This document shows positions 9,586 to 18,230 of a DNA stretch of 64,000 nt, one piece after another. Position numbers and translations under genes: made by a program. The notes under the pieces are model-generated. The model saw nothing but the letters and a program-made list of their open reading frames with translations. It made no database searches and was not told the DNA's origin. Source of the DNA: Candidatus Endomicrobium embiratermitis (lineage in GTDB: Bacteria > Elusimicrobiota > Endomicrobiia > Endomicrobiales > Endomicrobiaceae); contig WQYI01000009.1 in the NCBI GenBank assembly GCA_009781315.1, positions 1 to 64,000 on the forward strand, in the 5' to 3' direction. Each line of letters starts with the position of its first letter. The stretch's first letter is position 1.

Positions 9586-10122
9586 TTAACGATTATTTAT
9601 TAAAATACATTCTTTAAACGCCGTTAAAAAACTTTCAAAATATTTTTTTGAAGCTTCTGCTAAAACACCGTCTTTTACATAGGCAGGATAATTAAAATAT
9701 ATCTCCGGCTGCCACATTACTTTCATGTTTAAAAATGAAAGCAATTGTTTTAACTGCATTTGCGCGCTTAAAGCGCCTGTAGGCCCCATGCTTGCGCCAA
9801 GTACGGCCGCAGGTTTGCCTATCCACGCGCCTTTTCCGTAAGGTCTTGACGCCCAGTCTATGGCATTCTTCAAAACGCCGGGGATAAAACGGTTATATTC
9901 GGGAGTAATAAATAAAACAGCCGCGCTGTCCGTTATTTGTTTTTTGAAATTTATCACGACTTCAGGCAGATTGTCTTCCAAATCCTGAGAGAAATACGGA
10001 AGTTTTGAAACATCAAATGTTTCGCATTCAAAATCGGAAGGAGCCGCCGGTTTTATAAGTTCGAAAAGATTCTTATTTATTGAATTTTTAGATATCCCGC
10101 CGATTATTACAAGAATTTTCAT
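9586..10122 (-). CDS. NAD(P)H-dependent FMN reductase family flavoprotein
   Basis: The 178-aa product is a flavodoxin-fold NAD(P)H:FMN/quinone reductase of the ArsH/ChrR type. It begins MKILVIIGGISKNSINKNLF, the phosphate-binding loop for FMN. Near residues 78-110 it has TPEYNRFIPGVLKNAIDWAS, the family hallmark, followed by GKPAAVLGASMGPTGALSAQ. I chose the ATG at 10122 because GGAGGA lies five bases upstream. An ATG at 10170 in the same frame would add 16 residues encoded by the repeat arm at 10140-10172, which is unlikely to be native protein. The substrate cannot be told from sequence. Confidence 0.85.
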   Translation of the reverse strand: MKILVIIGGISKNSINKNLFELIKPAAPSDFECETFDVSKLPYFSQDLEDNLPEVVINFKKQITDSAAVLFITPEYNRFIPGVLKNAIDWASRPYGKGAWIGKPAAVLGASMGPTGALSAQMQLKQLLSFLNMKVMWQPEIYFNYPAYVKDGVLAEASKKYFESFLTAFKECILINNR

Positions 10123-10139
10123 TTTTTCCTCCGAAAAAA

Positions 10140-10172
10140 GATGCATGGATGCATAGAGGCATAGATGCATGG
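10140..10172. repeat. Left arm of the CATGCATC-word element flanking the four-helix-bundle gene
   Basis: This is a tandem run of a degenerate 8-nt word (ATGCATGG, ATGCATAG, AGGCATAG, ATGCATGG). Its inverted partner lies at 10537-10572 on the other side of the gene. The same word builds the arms of the non-coding elements at 32685 and 44027. Confidence 0.8.
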
Positions 10173-10176
10173 TTTT

Positions 10177-10539
10177 TTAAGCTATATTTTTAAGCAGTTT
10201 GTTTCTTAAAGAATTTATACGCTTACCGAGAATTTTTATATTATTATGAATTGCGATTGTATTATTTATGTAATTTAGTTTTTCGCATATGTACAAAATA
10301 GCGTCAACTTCATTTAACGAAGATGATGATAAATTTAAAAAGTGAGCAAAATCTTTTGCAGAATGCCTGCACTTTCCTTCAGCTATGTTAAGCGAAACAG
10401 AGACAGATGCTCGTCTAATCTGAGATTTGAGATTATATTCCTCAGATTTTGGAAATTTATCCGATATAAAATAAATTTCTTTTATAAAACTTATAGATTC
10501 TTTCCAAATTTCCAGTTCTCTATACATTGTCTTTACCAT
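10177..10539 (-). CDS. Four-helix-bundle protein (S23/IVP and Avd-like family)
   Basis: The 120-aa product matches the family first seen as ORFs in intervening sequences of 23S rRNA genes and related to Avd of diversity-generating retroelements. Hallmarks are YRELEIWKESISFIKEIY at the N-terminus, FPKSEEYNLKSQIRRASVSV and LNIAEGKCR near residues 35-58, and FLNLSSSSLNEVDAIL near residues 68-84. The listed ATG at 10539 lies in the repeat arm; the next ATG at 10527 (MYRELEIW) also fits. The gene sits exactly between two inverted arms of the CATGCATC word, and the junction TGGTAAAGACAA at its 5' end is identical to that of the gene-free element at 44027. No reverse transcriptase is nearby. Its function is unknown; these proteins form oligomers and may bind RNA or DNA. 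Confidence 0.85.
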   Translation of the reverse strand: MVKTMYRELEIWKESISFIKEIYFISDKFPKSEEYNLKSQIRRASVSVSLNIAEGKCRHSAKDFAHFLNLSSSSLNEVDAILYICEKLNYINNTIAIHNNIKILGKRINSLRNKLLKNIA

Positions 10540-10572
10540 GCATCAATGCATCCGTGCGTCTATGCCTCTATT
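10537..10572. repeat. Right arm of the CATGCATC-word element flanking the four-helix-bundle gene
   Basis: On the minus strand the words are ATAGAGGC, ATAGACGC, ACGGATGC, ATTGATGC, then ATGGTAAAGACA. It starts directly at the stop codon of the DUF1844 gene and runs into the first codons of the four-helix-bundle gene. It is the inverted partner of 10140-10172. Confidence 0.8.
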
Positions 10573-10904
10573 TAATGGCAACCGCAGTTTTCGGAATGTT
10601 TGTGTTCTTCTTCTTTTTTCTCTTCTGTTTTTATTTCGGGCTTTGCGGCTTCGTCGGCGTAATTTAATTGCAGGTTTGAAATTGTGGAAGCAAGCAGCTC
10701 TTCTTCTTTTTTGTCAAGATTTCCTTTCATTTTATCGCGTATCATTAAAAGCATCTCGATAGTTATTTGCGCGCTCTGCAAATCTTTGTGTATTTTGCCG
10801 TCAACCTGGCTTTGTATTTTACCGAGCTGCTGCCATGCGGCCGAAGCGAACATTGTTACAAGATTAAAAAAATAAGGGTTAAAATCTAACTTTTCTTCTG
10901 ACAT
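10572..10904 (-). CDS. DUF1844 domain protein with a His/Cys tail
   Basis: The 110-aa product fits the DUF1844 family, small proteins of unknown function. A conserved-looking N-terminal helix pair covers NPYFFNLVTMFASAAWQQLG and residues to about 75. It is followed by an acidic/lysine linker and a C-terminal HKHSENCGCH tail that could bind metal. It follows gltX by 14 bases, with a GGAGG-type site, so both probably share a transcript. No catalytic motif is visible. Confidence 0.75.
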   Translation of the reverse strand: MSEEKLDFNPYFFNLVTMFASAAWQQLGKIQSQVDGKIHKDLQSAQITIEMLLMIRDKMKGNLDKKEEELLASTISNLQLNYADEAAKPEIKTEEKKEEEHKHSENCGCH

Positions 10905-10918
10905 TTTTCCTCCGTCAT

Positions 10919-12394
10919 CTAAAAATATTTATTTACCGCAACTCCGATTCTTCTGACAACTTCGTCTTTTCCCATAACTTCCATCATGTGAAAAAGGCTC
11001 GGGCCCTGTGTTCTCCCTGAAATCGCTACTCTTATAGGGTGAAAAACTTTCCCCGTGCCTATTTCTTTTTCGGCAGCTAAATCTCTGGCGTATTTTTCCA
11101 AAGCGTCGGCTGAAAAATCAGTTTGATTCGGCAGCCTTTGGACGCTTTCTTTTAACACGATAGCGGCAGTATCTTTAGACTTTTCAAAAACTTTTTTTAT
11201 CGCTTCATCGTCAAAAACAACGTCTTTTATAAAAAAGAAATCCACAAGCGACGGAATATCTTTTAAAAGTTTTATTTTATCGTGTTCCAAAACAATCGCC
11301 TTTTTTAAAAGTTCAATATCCCAGCCTTCGATTAATTTTTCGTTACTTGTATATTTTAGCCAATCCGTAAAAAGTTCAAAAACCTGTTCGGGCGTTCTTG
11401 AACGGATTTTTTCTCCGTTAAGCCAAAGAAGTTTCGCGGGGTCAAAAGTCGACGGGCTTGTTCCGCATCTTTCAATTGAAAATTTTTCTTTTAGCTCTTC
11501 TATAGTAAAAATCTGCTGGCTGTCTTCAGTCGACCAGCCGAGCAAAGACAGGTAATTCAGCAAAGCTTCCTGCAAATAACCCTCTTTTCTATAGTCAAGA
11601 ACCGAAGTATGTCCGTGGCGTTTTGAAAGCCTTGCGCCGTCCGGCCCCAAAATCATGGCCATATGCGCGAAATACGGCATTTTCCAGTTTAAAGCGTTAT
11701 AAATATGTATTTGCCGCGGAGTATTTGAAATATGGTCATCGCCTCTTAAAACGTGGGTTATTTCCATAAGATAATCGTCTATAACGCAGGCAAAATTATA
11801 AGTAGGCACGCCGTTTGCTTTCATTATTACAAAATCGTCAAGCAACGAATTGTCAAATTCAACCCTTCCTCTTATAAGATCATCTAAAATTATTTTTCCG
11901 TCATCCGGCGTTTTAAACCTTATAACCGCTTTTCTGCCCTTCACTTCTTTTTGTTTTCTCTGCTCAGGCGTTAAATGCCTGCATCTTCCGTCGTATTTCG
12001 GAGGAAGTTTGTTGGCTTGGGCAATTTTACGCATTTCGTCAACTTCTTCGGGCGTGCAATAACACGGATAAGCGAGTCCTTTTTCTACAAGTTCGTCGGA
12101 ATATTTTTGATATATACCTTCTTCCTTACGCTTCATTTGATAGTAAGGAGCGTATTTCGGAAGTTCGTTTTCCGGACCTTCGTCCCAGTTAAGTTCAAGC
12201 CATTTCATGGCGTCTAAAATGACTTTTACGGACTCTTCCGTGGAACGTGCTTCGTCGGTATCTTCAATCCTCAAAATAAATTTTCCGTTTTTATTTCTCG
12301 CAAAAAGCCAGTTAAATAAAGCGGTGCGAACCCCGCCTATATGCAAATCTCCCGTGGGAGAAGGCGCGAAACGGACTCTTATGTTATCATTCAT
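10919..12394 (-). CDS. gltX: Glutamyl-tRNA synthetase
   Basis: The 491-aa class I synthetase charges tRNA-Glu with glutamate. The HIGH-type motif is at residues 18-21 ([11 protein letters not shown]), and the KMSKS-type motif is LSKRH near residue 257. A C-x-C ... C-x-H set near residues 114-142 (CYCTPEE, CRHL) is the zinc-binding arrangement of some GluRS enzymes. Length is normal. Whether it also charges tRNA-Gln cannot be decided, since no amidotransferase genes are in the window. It lies between hisG and the DUF1844 gene, separated from hisG by a repeat. Confidence 0.97.
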   Translation of the reverse strand: MNDNIRVRFAPSPTGDLHIGGVRTALFNWLFARNKNGKFILRIEDTDEARSTEESVKVILDAMKWLELNWDEGPENELPKYAPYYQMKRKEEGIYQKYSDELVEKGLAYPCYCTPEEVDEMRKIAQANKLPPKYDGRCRHLTPEQRKQKEVKGRKAVIRFKTPDDGKIILDDLIRGRVEFDNSLLDDFVIMKANGVPTYNFACVIDDYLMEITHVLRGDDHISNTPRQIHIYNALNWKMPYFAHMAMILGPDGARLSKRHGHTSVLDYRKEGYLQEALLNYLSLLGWSTEDSQQIFTIEELKEKFSIERCGTSPSTFDPAKLLWLNGEKIRSRTPEQVFELFTDWLKYTSNEKLIEGWDIELLKKAIVLEHDKIKLLKDIPSLVDFFFIKDVVFDDEAIKKVFEKSKDTAAIVLKESVQRLPNQTDFSADALEKYARDLAAEKEIGTGKVFHPIRVAISGRTQGPSLFHMMEVMGKDEVVRRIGVAVNKYF

Positions 12395-12414
12395 TATTTT
12401 TCACCTTTAGGATG

Positions 12415-12520
12415 TTGTCATTCCGTGCTTGACACGGAATCCATTTTTTATTCTTTATCTTTACTTGGATACCGGCTGGAGTTTACACCGTAGCGTCTAA
12501 ATACGGTGCCGGTATGACAA
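12415..12520. repeat. GTCATTCC-class dispersed repeat between hisG and gltX
   Basis: The outer ends are TTGTCAT and ATGACAA. Inside are the palindrome CCGTGCTTGACACGG and a second half with GGATACCGGCTGGAG and GTGCCGGTATGAC. It fills most of the gap between the two genes and shares its ends with 9361-9542. Confidence 0.75.
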
Positions 12521-12537
12521 CAATACAACAACAGCAC

Positions 12538-13410
12538 TTAATAAATTATTTTATTAAGAGGATACTCGATTATTCCTTCGGCTCCTGCTCTTTTTAACGC
12601 TGGAATAATTTGTTTAACGGTTTTTTCTTCGATTATTACTTCCAAGGCTACCCAGTTTTTGTCGCTTAACTGCGAGATTGTAGGTTTTTTAAGAGCGGGC
12701 AAAACCGAAATAACTTTATCTAAAGATTTGCAGGCAACGTTCATTTTTAAGCCTACCATTCCTTCCGCAGCCAAAGCGCCTTTTAAAAGCATAGCCATAT
12801 TTTCGATTTTTTCTCTTTTCCATTTATCGTTTAACGCTTTATCGTTTGCGATAAACCTTGTCGTGGAAGTAAGCACTTCATCGACAATTCTCAGCTTATT
12901 GGCTCTCAATGACGAACCTGTTTCCGTAAGTTCGACGATAGCGTCAACCAAAGCGCCGGCTTTTGCTTCCGTGGCTCCCCATGAAAACTCTATATCGGCT
13001 TTGACTTTATTTTTCGCGAAATATTTTTTCGTGTAATTTACAAGTTCCGTAGCTACTCTTTTGCCCTGCAAATCTTTTACGGATTTTATTTTTGACGCTT
13101 CAGGAACGCACAAAACCCATCTTACGGGTCTGAATCCCGACTTGGCGTAATTTAACTCGCAGACTTCTTTTACTTTTGCGCCGCTTTCGCAAATCCAGTC
13201 GTAACCCGTAAGCCCGGCGTCAAAAAAACCTTCCTGTACGTATCTTGCCGTTTCCTGCGAACGGACAAGCATTATTTCCAACTCGTAGTCGTCGCTTGAA
13301 GGAAAATACGAGCGCGACGAAACGTTTATTTTTATTCCCGCTTTTTTAAATAACTCAACCGTCGAATCCTGAAGGCTGCCCTTAGGAAATCCTAATCTTA
13401 ATTTGTTCAT
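12538..13410 (-). CDS. hisG: ATP phosphoribosyltransferase (long form)
   Basis: The 290-aa enzyme makes phosphoribosyl-ATP from ATP and PRPP, the first step of histidine synthesis. It starts [20 protein letters not shown] and has [13 protein letters not shown], typical of the periplasmic-binding-like catalytic domains. [16 protein letters not shown] near residue 163 is the PRPP-binding region. About 75 extra C-terminal residues correspond to the regulatory ACT-like domain of the long form, so HisZ should not be needed. No other his genes are nearby. It is four bases from cvpA and likely co-transcribed with it. Confidence 0.96.
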   Translation of the reverse strand: MNKLRLGFPKGSLQDSTVELFKKAGIKINVSSRSYFPSSDDYELEIMLVRSQETARYVQEGFFDAGLTGYDWICESGAKVKEVCELNYAKSGFRPVRWVLCVPEASKIKSVKDLQGKRVATELVNYTKKYFAKNKVKADIEFSWGATEAKAGALVDAIVELTETGSSLRANKLRIVDEVLTSTTRFIANDKALNDKWKREKIENMAMLLKGALAAEGMVGLKMNVACKSLDKVISVLPALKKPTISQLSDKNWVALEVIIEEKTVKQIIPALKRAGAEGIIEYPLNKIIY

Positions 13411-13413
13411 ATT

Positions 13414-13905
13414 TTATTTCTCCTGTTTCTCATCGTTTATACGCTGTCTTTCCAGCACTTTGCGTTCAAGCGCCGGAGGGACATAATCTTTAAATATCGA
13501 AATATGCGAATGCATTTTATTTGAAATGGTTTTATATATCGTTTTTTGCGCTGAGCCGTCCAACGCGTGCGTACCGTGCGTAAGCGTAGGTACTACAACG
13601 TTTACGGATACCACAATCCAAACCAGCGCGCTTAAAACCGCCCCGCCGGCTTTGTCGACTGTATTCATATAGAAAAAGTTGACAAGCCTTAAAATAAAGC
13701 CTCCGGCAAACATAATTGCCAAAGCGGTAATTACAAAAATAAGGTAAAAATTTATGCCTTCCTGATAAGGGTATTTGCTCGCGGCAAGTATTGACAGAAA
13801 CCCGGTAAGAACGGCGAAAAAACTTCTGGTAAATCCCGCGGACCAGCCCAGATAGGCGATTAATAAAATACTTACGATTAAAAACACGTCGATTAGTAGA
13901 GGCAT
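13414..13905 (-). CDS. cvpA: CvpA family membrane protein
   Basis: The 163-aa product has four hydrophobic segments (about residues 5-22, 28-43, 52-75 and 86-108) and the family pattern of a short inner-membrane protein ending in a charged cytoplasmic tail. CvpA proteins are linked to colicin V export and envelope stress, but the biochemical role is not established. Here it sits between a DUF1015 gene and hisG, with gaps of 15 and 3 bases, so it is part of that operon. Confidence 0.75.
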   Translation of the reverse strand: MPLLIDVFLIVSILLIAYLGWSAGFTRSFFAVLTGFLSILAASKYPYQEGINFYLIFVITALAIMFAGGFILRLVNFFYMNTVDKAGGAVLSALVWIVVSVNVVVPTLTHGTHALDGSAQKTIYKTISNKMHSHISIFKDYVPPALERKVLERQRINDEKQEK

Positions 13906-13920
13906 TTTAATTACTCACTG

Positions 13921-15138
13921 TTAACTGTTTTTTATAACTATTCCGCTTGCCAGTTTCGGGTAAAAATACGTCGATTTTTGCGGCATCATTTCATTGTTTA
14001 AACTTATGGCTTTTAAAGATTCCACGGGAGTCGCGGGAACTATAACCGCAATTTTTCCGGTTTTGCGCGCAAGCGTTACGGCTTCTTTATCGTTTTTCAC
14101 ATAAGTAAATTCGGAAGCGTCTATACCCGGAATAAGAACATAATGCAAAGCGCTTACCGCAAGATTTCTGTATGCTTTGCCTTTGTCCGGCATTGCTTTT
14201 TTGAGAATGTCTTCATTTTTTATTGTCAGTGCTCTGTATTTTCCGTCTTTAAAAACCATAAGAGGCTGAATTTCTTTTTTTGAAAGCTTCTGAAAATCTT
14301 TAGACGGATGAACGTCAAAATATTTTTCGATATTAGCTTCCAAATCTTTAGGCTCTCCGATAACCCTGTGCGTAGGCCAGATTGAAATACCCGGATCTTC
14401 CATCGGACAAAGATAAGTTAAAACATAATTATACGCTTTATCCTCGGAGTAATTTTTATCTTTCGCCTTTTTCTCCCGGCTGTAATTCCACGCGGTTTCA
14501 TATCTGTGATGCCCGTCGGCTATAAACATTTTTTTTGCCGACAAATATTTTTCCACGCCTTTTAATATTTTTTCGTCCGTAACAACCCAGAGTTTGTGAA
14601 AAACTCCTTCTTTATCTTTGGCTGTTGCCGACGGCGTTCTTTTTGCGATTCTTTTGCAAAGTTCCACGACAACACGCTTCCCGTCGTCAAACAAACCGAA
14701 TATAGGGCTGATATTGGATTTTACCGCTTTTAAAAGTTTAAGCCTGTCGGCTTTGGGTTTTGCCAAAGTTTTTTCATGCGGCTTTACCGCGCCTTTTCCG
14801 GAATGCGGATCTACAAGCTTTAAGGCTGCAAAAAATCCTCTTCTAGTCATTTTTACGCCTTTGTCTTTAAAAACCTGCTCGTAAAAATAATACGCGGGCT
14901 TTTCATCGCGTTTTAAAACACCCTCGTCAATCCAAGCTTTAAAAATATCCGCCGCGTTTGCGTATTTATTCTTTTTACCTTTCGGATCGGAAAGTTCAAT
15001 CCTGACTATATTATAAGGCGAAAGTTTTTGAAGCTTCTTTTTTTCTTCATCGTTTATAACGTCATAAGGAGGACATATCAAGCTTGTAATGTCCTTTTTT
15101 GAATATCTTACCGCATTAAACGGTTTGGCTTCTGCCAT
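13921..15138 (-). CDS. DUF1015 family protein
   Basis: The 405-aa product carries the DUF1015 signatures: CPPYDVI near residues 22-28, NIVRIELSDP near 43-52, and FIADGHHRYETAWNY near residues 200-215. The family is widespread and largely uncharacterised; links to ParB-like or serine-kinase folds have been suggested, but no reaction can be assigned here. The gene has its own strong promoter (15178-15207) and is first in a unit with cvpA and hisG. A GGAGG site lies ten bases before the ATG. Confidence 0.85.
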   Translation of the reverse strand: MAEAKPFNAVRYSKKDITSLICPPYDVINDEEKKKLQKLSPYNIVRIELSDPKGKKNKYANAADIFKAWIDEGVLKRDEKPAYYFYEQVFKDKGVKMTRRGFFAALKLVDPHSGKGAVKPHEKTLAKPKADRLKLLKAVKSNISPIFGLFDDGKRVVVELCKRIAKRTPSATAKDKEGVFHKLWVVTDEKILKGVEKYLSAKKMFIADGHHRYETAWNYSREKKAKDKNYSEDKAYNYVLTYLCPMEDPGISIWPTHRVIGEPKDLEANIEKYFDVHPSKDFQKLSKKEIQPLMVFKDGKYRALTIKNEDILKKAMPDKGKAYRNLAVSALHYVLIPGIDASEFTYVKNDKEAVTLARKTGKIAVIVPATPVESLKAISLNNEMMPQKSTYFYPKLASGIVIKNS

Positions 15139-15177
15139 GGTAAAAAAACCTCCAAAATATATTGAAAATACCGAATG

Positions 15178-15207
15178 ATTCTATCATAAATTCTTTGACG
15201 TTGTCAA
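15178..15207 (-). promoter_or_regulatory. Sigma70-type promoter of the DUF1015-cvpA-hisG unit, with palindrome over the -35
   Basis: TTGACA and TAGAAT are separated by 18 bases. The -35 is embedded in the inverted repeat TTTGAC-AAC-GTCAAA, which could be an operator. The promoter lies 40 bases upstream of the DUF1015 start. Confidence 0.65.
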
Positions 15208-15259
15208 AACGCCAAAAATCTTGTAAAATTGACAAAAGCGGGATGTTAATCCTTTCTTT

Positions 15260-15297
15260 TGTCATCCCCGAAATCTGTAATCGGGGATCCATGTTTA
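15260..15297. repeat. GTCATCCCC-type palindromic repeat
   Basis: GTCATCCCCGA and TCGGGGATCC flank a short spacer and form a perfect stem over ATCCCCGA/TCGGGGAT. It lies between the divergent DUF1015 and M23 genes. It belongs to the same loose class as the GTCATTCC repeats. Confidence 0.65.
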
Positions 15298-15376
15298 TTT
15301 TCAATTCTGTAATTACGAGCAGAATGTCGCCTTTTAAGTTAAATTATATTTTATATAGTTATATAGGTTTTTAATT

Positions 15377-16582
15377 ATGAATAAAATTTTAATAAAAATT
15401 ATTTTTTATATTGCTGTGCTTATTTTGGCTTCAACTTTGATTTTCGGTATTGTATATTGGAAAATTTCAAAGCTTGAATATACGCCTATGCCTGCAGATT
15501 ACGATCTCAACATTGAAAAAGTAGTAATATCCCAAGGGGACATTTTCGCTTTAACGCTTGAAAAAACAAGGCTTTCCAAAGAAAACGCGGCGGAAATAAC
15601 AAAAGAGCTTAAAAACAGTATAAATCTCGGCAAGTTAATTCCCGGAGATTTTTATGAAATAGTTTATTCCCCGTCCGGAGAATGGACGCATTTTTGGTAT
15701 TATCCGCAGGGAAACGGCGCGGATTTTTATTCGCTGAAAAAATCCGAGGACGGAAGCATAATATCCGCAAAAAAAACGCTTTCATCATCAGTTGAAATCG
15801 TAAAAGCTTCGGGAACGATAGAATCGTCGCTGTGGAACGCTATGTCAGCGGAAAAAATTCCGGATAACGTTATTATGGATTTTGCCGATATTTTCGCATG
15901 GCAGATGGATTTCTTAACGGACACAAGAAAAGGCGATACTTTTAAAGTTGTCTATGAGTCCGGCATTATAACGAAAAAAAACACAAAACTAAAATCCGAA
16001 CGGCCTCAAATTTTAGCGGCAGAGTATAAAACTTCGTCAAAAACTTACAACGCTTTTTACTTTAAAACAAAAAACGGCGAAAGGGGTTATTTTGACAACG
16101 ACGGCAAATCCGTAAAAAGCGCGTTTCTTAAAGCTCCGCTGCAATTTAGAAGAATCAGTTCGCACTTTACTACGGGAAGATTTCATCCCATATTAAAATA
16201 TGTCAGGGCTCATTTGGGAATAGATTACGCCGCTCCGGCAGGCACGCCTGTTTCCTCAATCGGCGACGGAACGGTTACAAAAGCGCAGAGAAACGGCGAT
16301 TATGGAAATTACGTTGAAATAAAACACTCTAACGGTTATGTGTCGTCTTACGGACATTTGTCTAAATACGGCAGAGGCATAAAAAGAGGCGTGCGTGTAA
16401 ATCAGGGACAAATTATAGGTTATGTCGGTTCTACTGGCTTGTCAACCGGCCCGCATCTTGATTTCAGAATAAAAAAAGACGGCAAATTTTTCAATTATCT
16501 CAAAATGAAACAACCGCCGGTAACGACTATTTCCGGCGAAGATAAAAAAGAATTTGAGAAATTTGTAAAGGAAGTTTCTTGA
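15377..16582 (+). CDS. M23 family (LytM-type) peptidase, membrane-anchored
   Basis: This is the only clear plus-strand gene. The 401-aa product has an N-terminal membrane segment (about residues 8-28), a middle domain of about 230 residues and a C-terminal M23 domain. It probably cuts peptidoglycan cross-links in the periplasm or regulates such cutting. Visible motifs are SHFTTGRFHPI, then HLGIDYAAPAGTPV (HxxxD), YGHLSKYG, and GPHLDFRI. The last reads HLD where the classical zinc motif is HxH, as in a subgroup of the family, so activity is likely but not certain. Confidence 0.88.
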   Translation: MNKILIKIIFYIAVLILASTLIFGIVYWKISKLEYTPMPADYDLNIEKVVISQGDIFALTLEKTRLSKENAAEITKELKNSINLGKLIPGDFYEIVYSPSGEWTHFWYYPQGNGADFYSLKKSEDGSIISAKKTLSSSVEIVKASGTIESSLWNAMSAEKIPDNVIMDFADIFAWQMDFLTDTRKGDTFKVVYESGIITKKNTKLKSERPQILAAEYKTSSKTYNAFYFKTKNGERGYFDNDGKSVKSAFLKAPLQFRRISSHFTTGRFHPILKYVRAHLGIDYAAPAGTPVSSIGDGTVTKAQRNGDYGNYVEIKHSNGYVSSYGHLSKYGRGIKRGVRVNQGQIIGYVGSTGLSTGPHLDFRIKKDGKFFNYLKMKQPPVTTISGEDKKEFEKFVKEVS

Positions 16583-16588
16583 ACTTCC
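16570..16588. terminator. Hairpin between convergent M23 and DOMON genes
   Basis: GGAAGTT and AACTTCC form a 7-bp stem around a 5-nt loop overlapping the M23 stop codon. It lies where two convergent genes end 12 bases apart. No clear U-run follows in either direction, so termination is only a possibility. Confidence 0.3.
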
Positions 16589-16594
16589 GAAGCA

Positions 16595-18175
16595 TCACTT
16601 CTTTAGTCTCACCGCGTGGATTTGGAAAGGTTTAATTGCAAGAATGCTTGCGTCGGACTGGGAAGTCTGGTTTAAAAAATCTATTATTTCTTTTGAACGG
16701 GATACGGATATAAACTGAAATCCCCAGTTAACGGGATTTCCTCTTATATATTTCTGCGAAATTAAGAAAGACGAGTCATTTACGGGAATTTCCGCAATCA
16801 AAGACGGCCCGTCGTTTGTATGCCTGTACAACATAGCTTTATCGGGAAAAATTCTCAACGCATATTCCCAGCCCGAATCCGGAGTTAAAAACCCTTTGGT
16901 TCCGGAAAGCATCGACGTAGAACCCGCGCCCTCGATATTATTCATATCGATATACATATCGACGTATTCGGTTTTCGCATTCCACGCATCGTCGCCAAAA
17001 ACCATGCTGACTTTTATGGAACCGTCTTTTGAAATAATATCCGCCTCGCTCAAAATGCCGCTGTTTGTTATAGATATTCCGTCCGGTATTTCTGTTACGT
17101 TAGTACGGAAAGTTTCATCGCTTGCGGAATACAAACCGCTTTTTTCGGCAGACTGCTGGGTCTGGATAACTTTTTCTTTGTCCGAGAGAGACTCCTGCAA
17201 GCCCAGAAGCCGGGAAATATTACTATACGCCGCGTCGAACATTCTTACACTCGTAAGCTTGTTTTGAGCCACGCCTTTTAATAAGTCCGAACTGCACAGA
17301 TAAACAAGCTCGCTTTGCGCGCCTTTATAAGAATAATCGGTAAATTTTTTGGAATCTTTATAATCATTTATTAAAGACGCGGCCGCATATAGTTTAGACA
17401 TTATGCCGCTTTTAACCGAAATCTGCTCAAAAGAAACTGAATTATTTACGGCTATTAAATCTTTTTTAAGAGTCGTAATAAAAATAGGGACCGCGGGTTT
17501 TATATATTTGCTTTTGTCAAACATATCCGCCAAATAAGATATAAGCTCGTAATTATTTAAATGTTTTTTAGATAACAATACCGGTATAACGGATTGATTT
17601 TTTTTAGATTCAAGCCATTTCATAACTTTTTTTACGTCGCTTGGAAAATCCGTATGTAGCGAAAAAGAGTTTATTCCGTAAATATTATATACACCGTTAA
17701 ATTTTGGCTGAGCATTGCTTACGTTAATCCACGGCAAACTTAAACCCGAGAAATAATAAAGTAAATTATGCGAAACCACGCCGGAATTTAAAAAAATTCC
17801 GAACTGCTCTCTGTTTATGTTTTCCTCAAAACTGCTTATATTATTTACAATGTAATCGCCGAAAGCGCTGTTTTTGCCGGATTTTGAAATTCCGTTGCTG
17901 TAAACCGTGGCAAGAACAGGCAAAACCGGTTCCGGATCAAAAGACAGAGCCGGCTCGACTTTACCCCAAAAAGCAAGTTCTTCGAGATTTTCGGGCAATT
18001 TCTCCGACGGATTTACCGGAACGGATATGCAAAATCGTCTTGATGACAATATTCTGTCTATGACGTTTTGGGAAATATCGCTGCTTTCCGCAAAAAATAA
18101 TATATATCTTTCGCCCTCGCCAAAAGACAGACCTGCAAACAGTAATAAAAATAAAAGAGTTAGTATTTTTTTCAT
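16595..18175 (-). CDS. Secreted protein with C-terminal glucodextranase-type DOMON domain
   Basis: The 526-aa product begins with a signal peptide (MKKILTLLFLLLFAGLSFG). Residues about 375-525 resemble the C-terminal DOMON-like domain found after GH57 and glucodextranase enzymes, with VDMYIDMNNIEGAGSTSML and SGWEYALRIF. The N-terminal part contains FWGKVEPALSFDPEPVLPVL, reminiscent of GH57-like proteins, but I do not see the full catalytic set. It could be a periplasmic sugar-binding or degenerate hydrolase protein. It has no obvious operon partner. Confidence 0.6.
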   Translation of the reverse strand: MKKILTLLFLLLFAGLSFGEGERYILFFAESSDISQNVIDRILSSRRFCISVPVNPSEKLPENLEELAFWGKVEPALSFDPEPVLPVLATVYSNGISKSGKNSAFGDYIVNNISSFEENINREQFGIFLNSGVVSHNLLYYFSGLSLPWINVSNAQPKFNGVYNIYGINSFSLHTDFPSDVKKVMKWLESKKNQSVIPVLLSKKHLNNYELISYLADMFDKSKYIKPAVPIFITTLKKDLIAVNNSVSFEQISVKSGIMSKLYAAASLINDYKDSKKFTDYSYKGAQSELVYLCSSDLLKGVAQNKLTSVRMFDAAYSNISRLLGLQESLSDKEKVIQTQQSAEKSGLYSASDETFRTNVTEIPDGISITNSGILSEADIISKDGSIKVSMVFGDDAWNAKTEYVDMYIDMNNIEGAGSTSMLSGTKGFLTPDSGWEYALRIFPDKAMLYRHTNDGPSLIAEIPVNDSSFLISQKYIRGNPVNWGFQFISVSRSKEIIDFLNQTSQSDASILAIKPFQIHAVRLKK

Positions 18176-18230
18176 GGTTGTTTATTATAACTTATAGTTA
18201 AAAACATTTTCAATACATACAAATCGTTTT

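Noticed and set aside
10177-10539. Diversity-generating retroelement based on the Avd-like protein
   Set aside because: No reverse transcriptase, template repeat or variable target is seen nearby.
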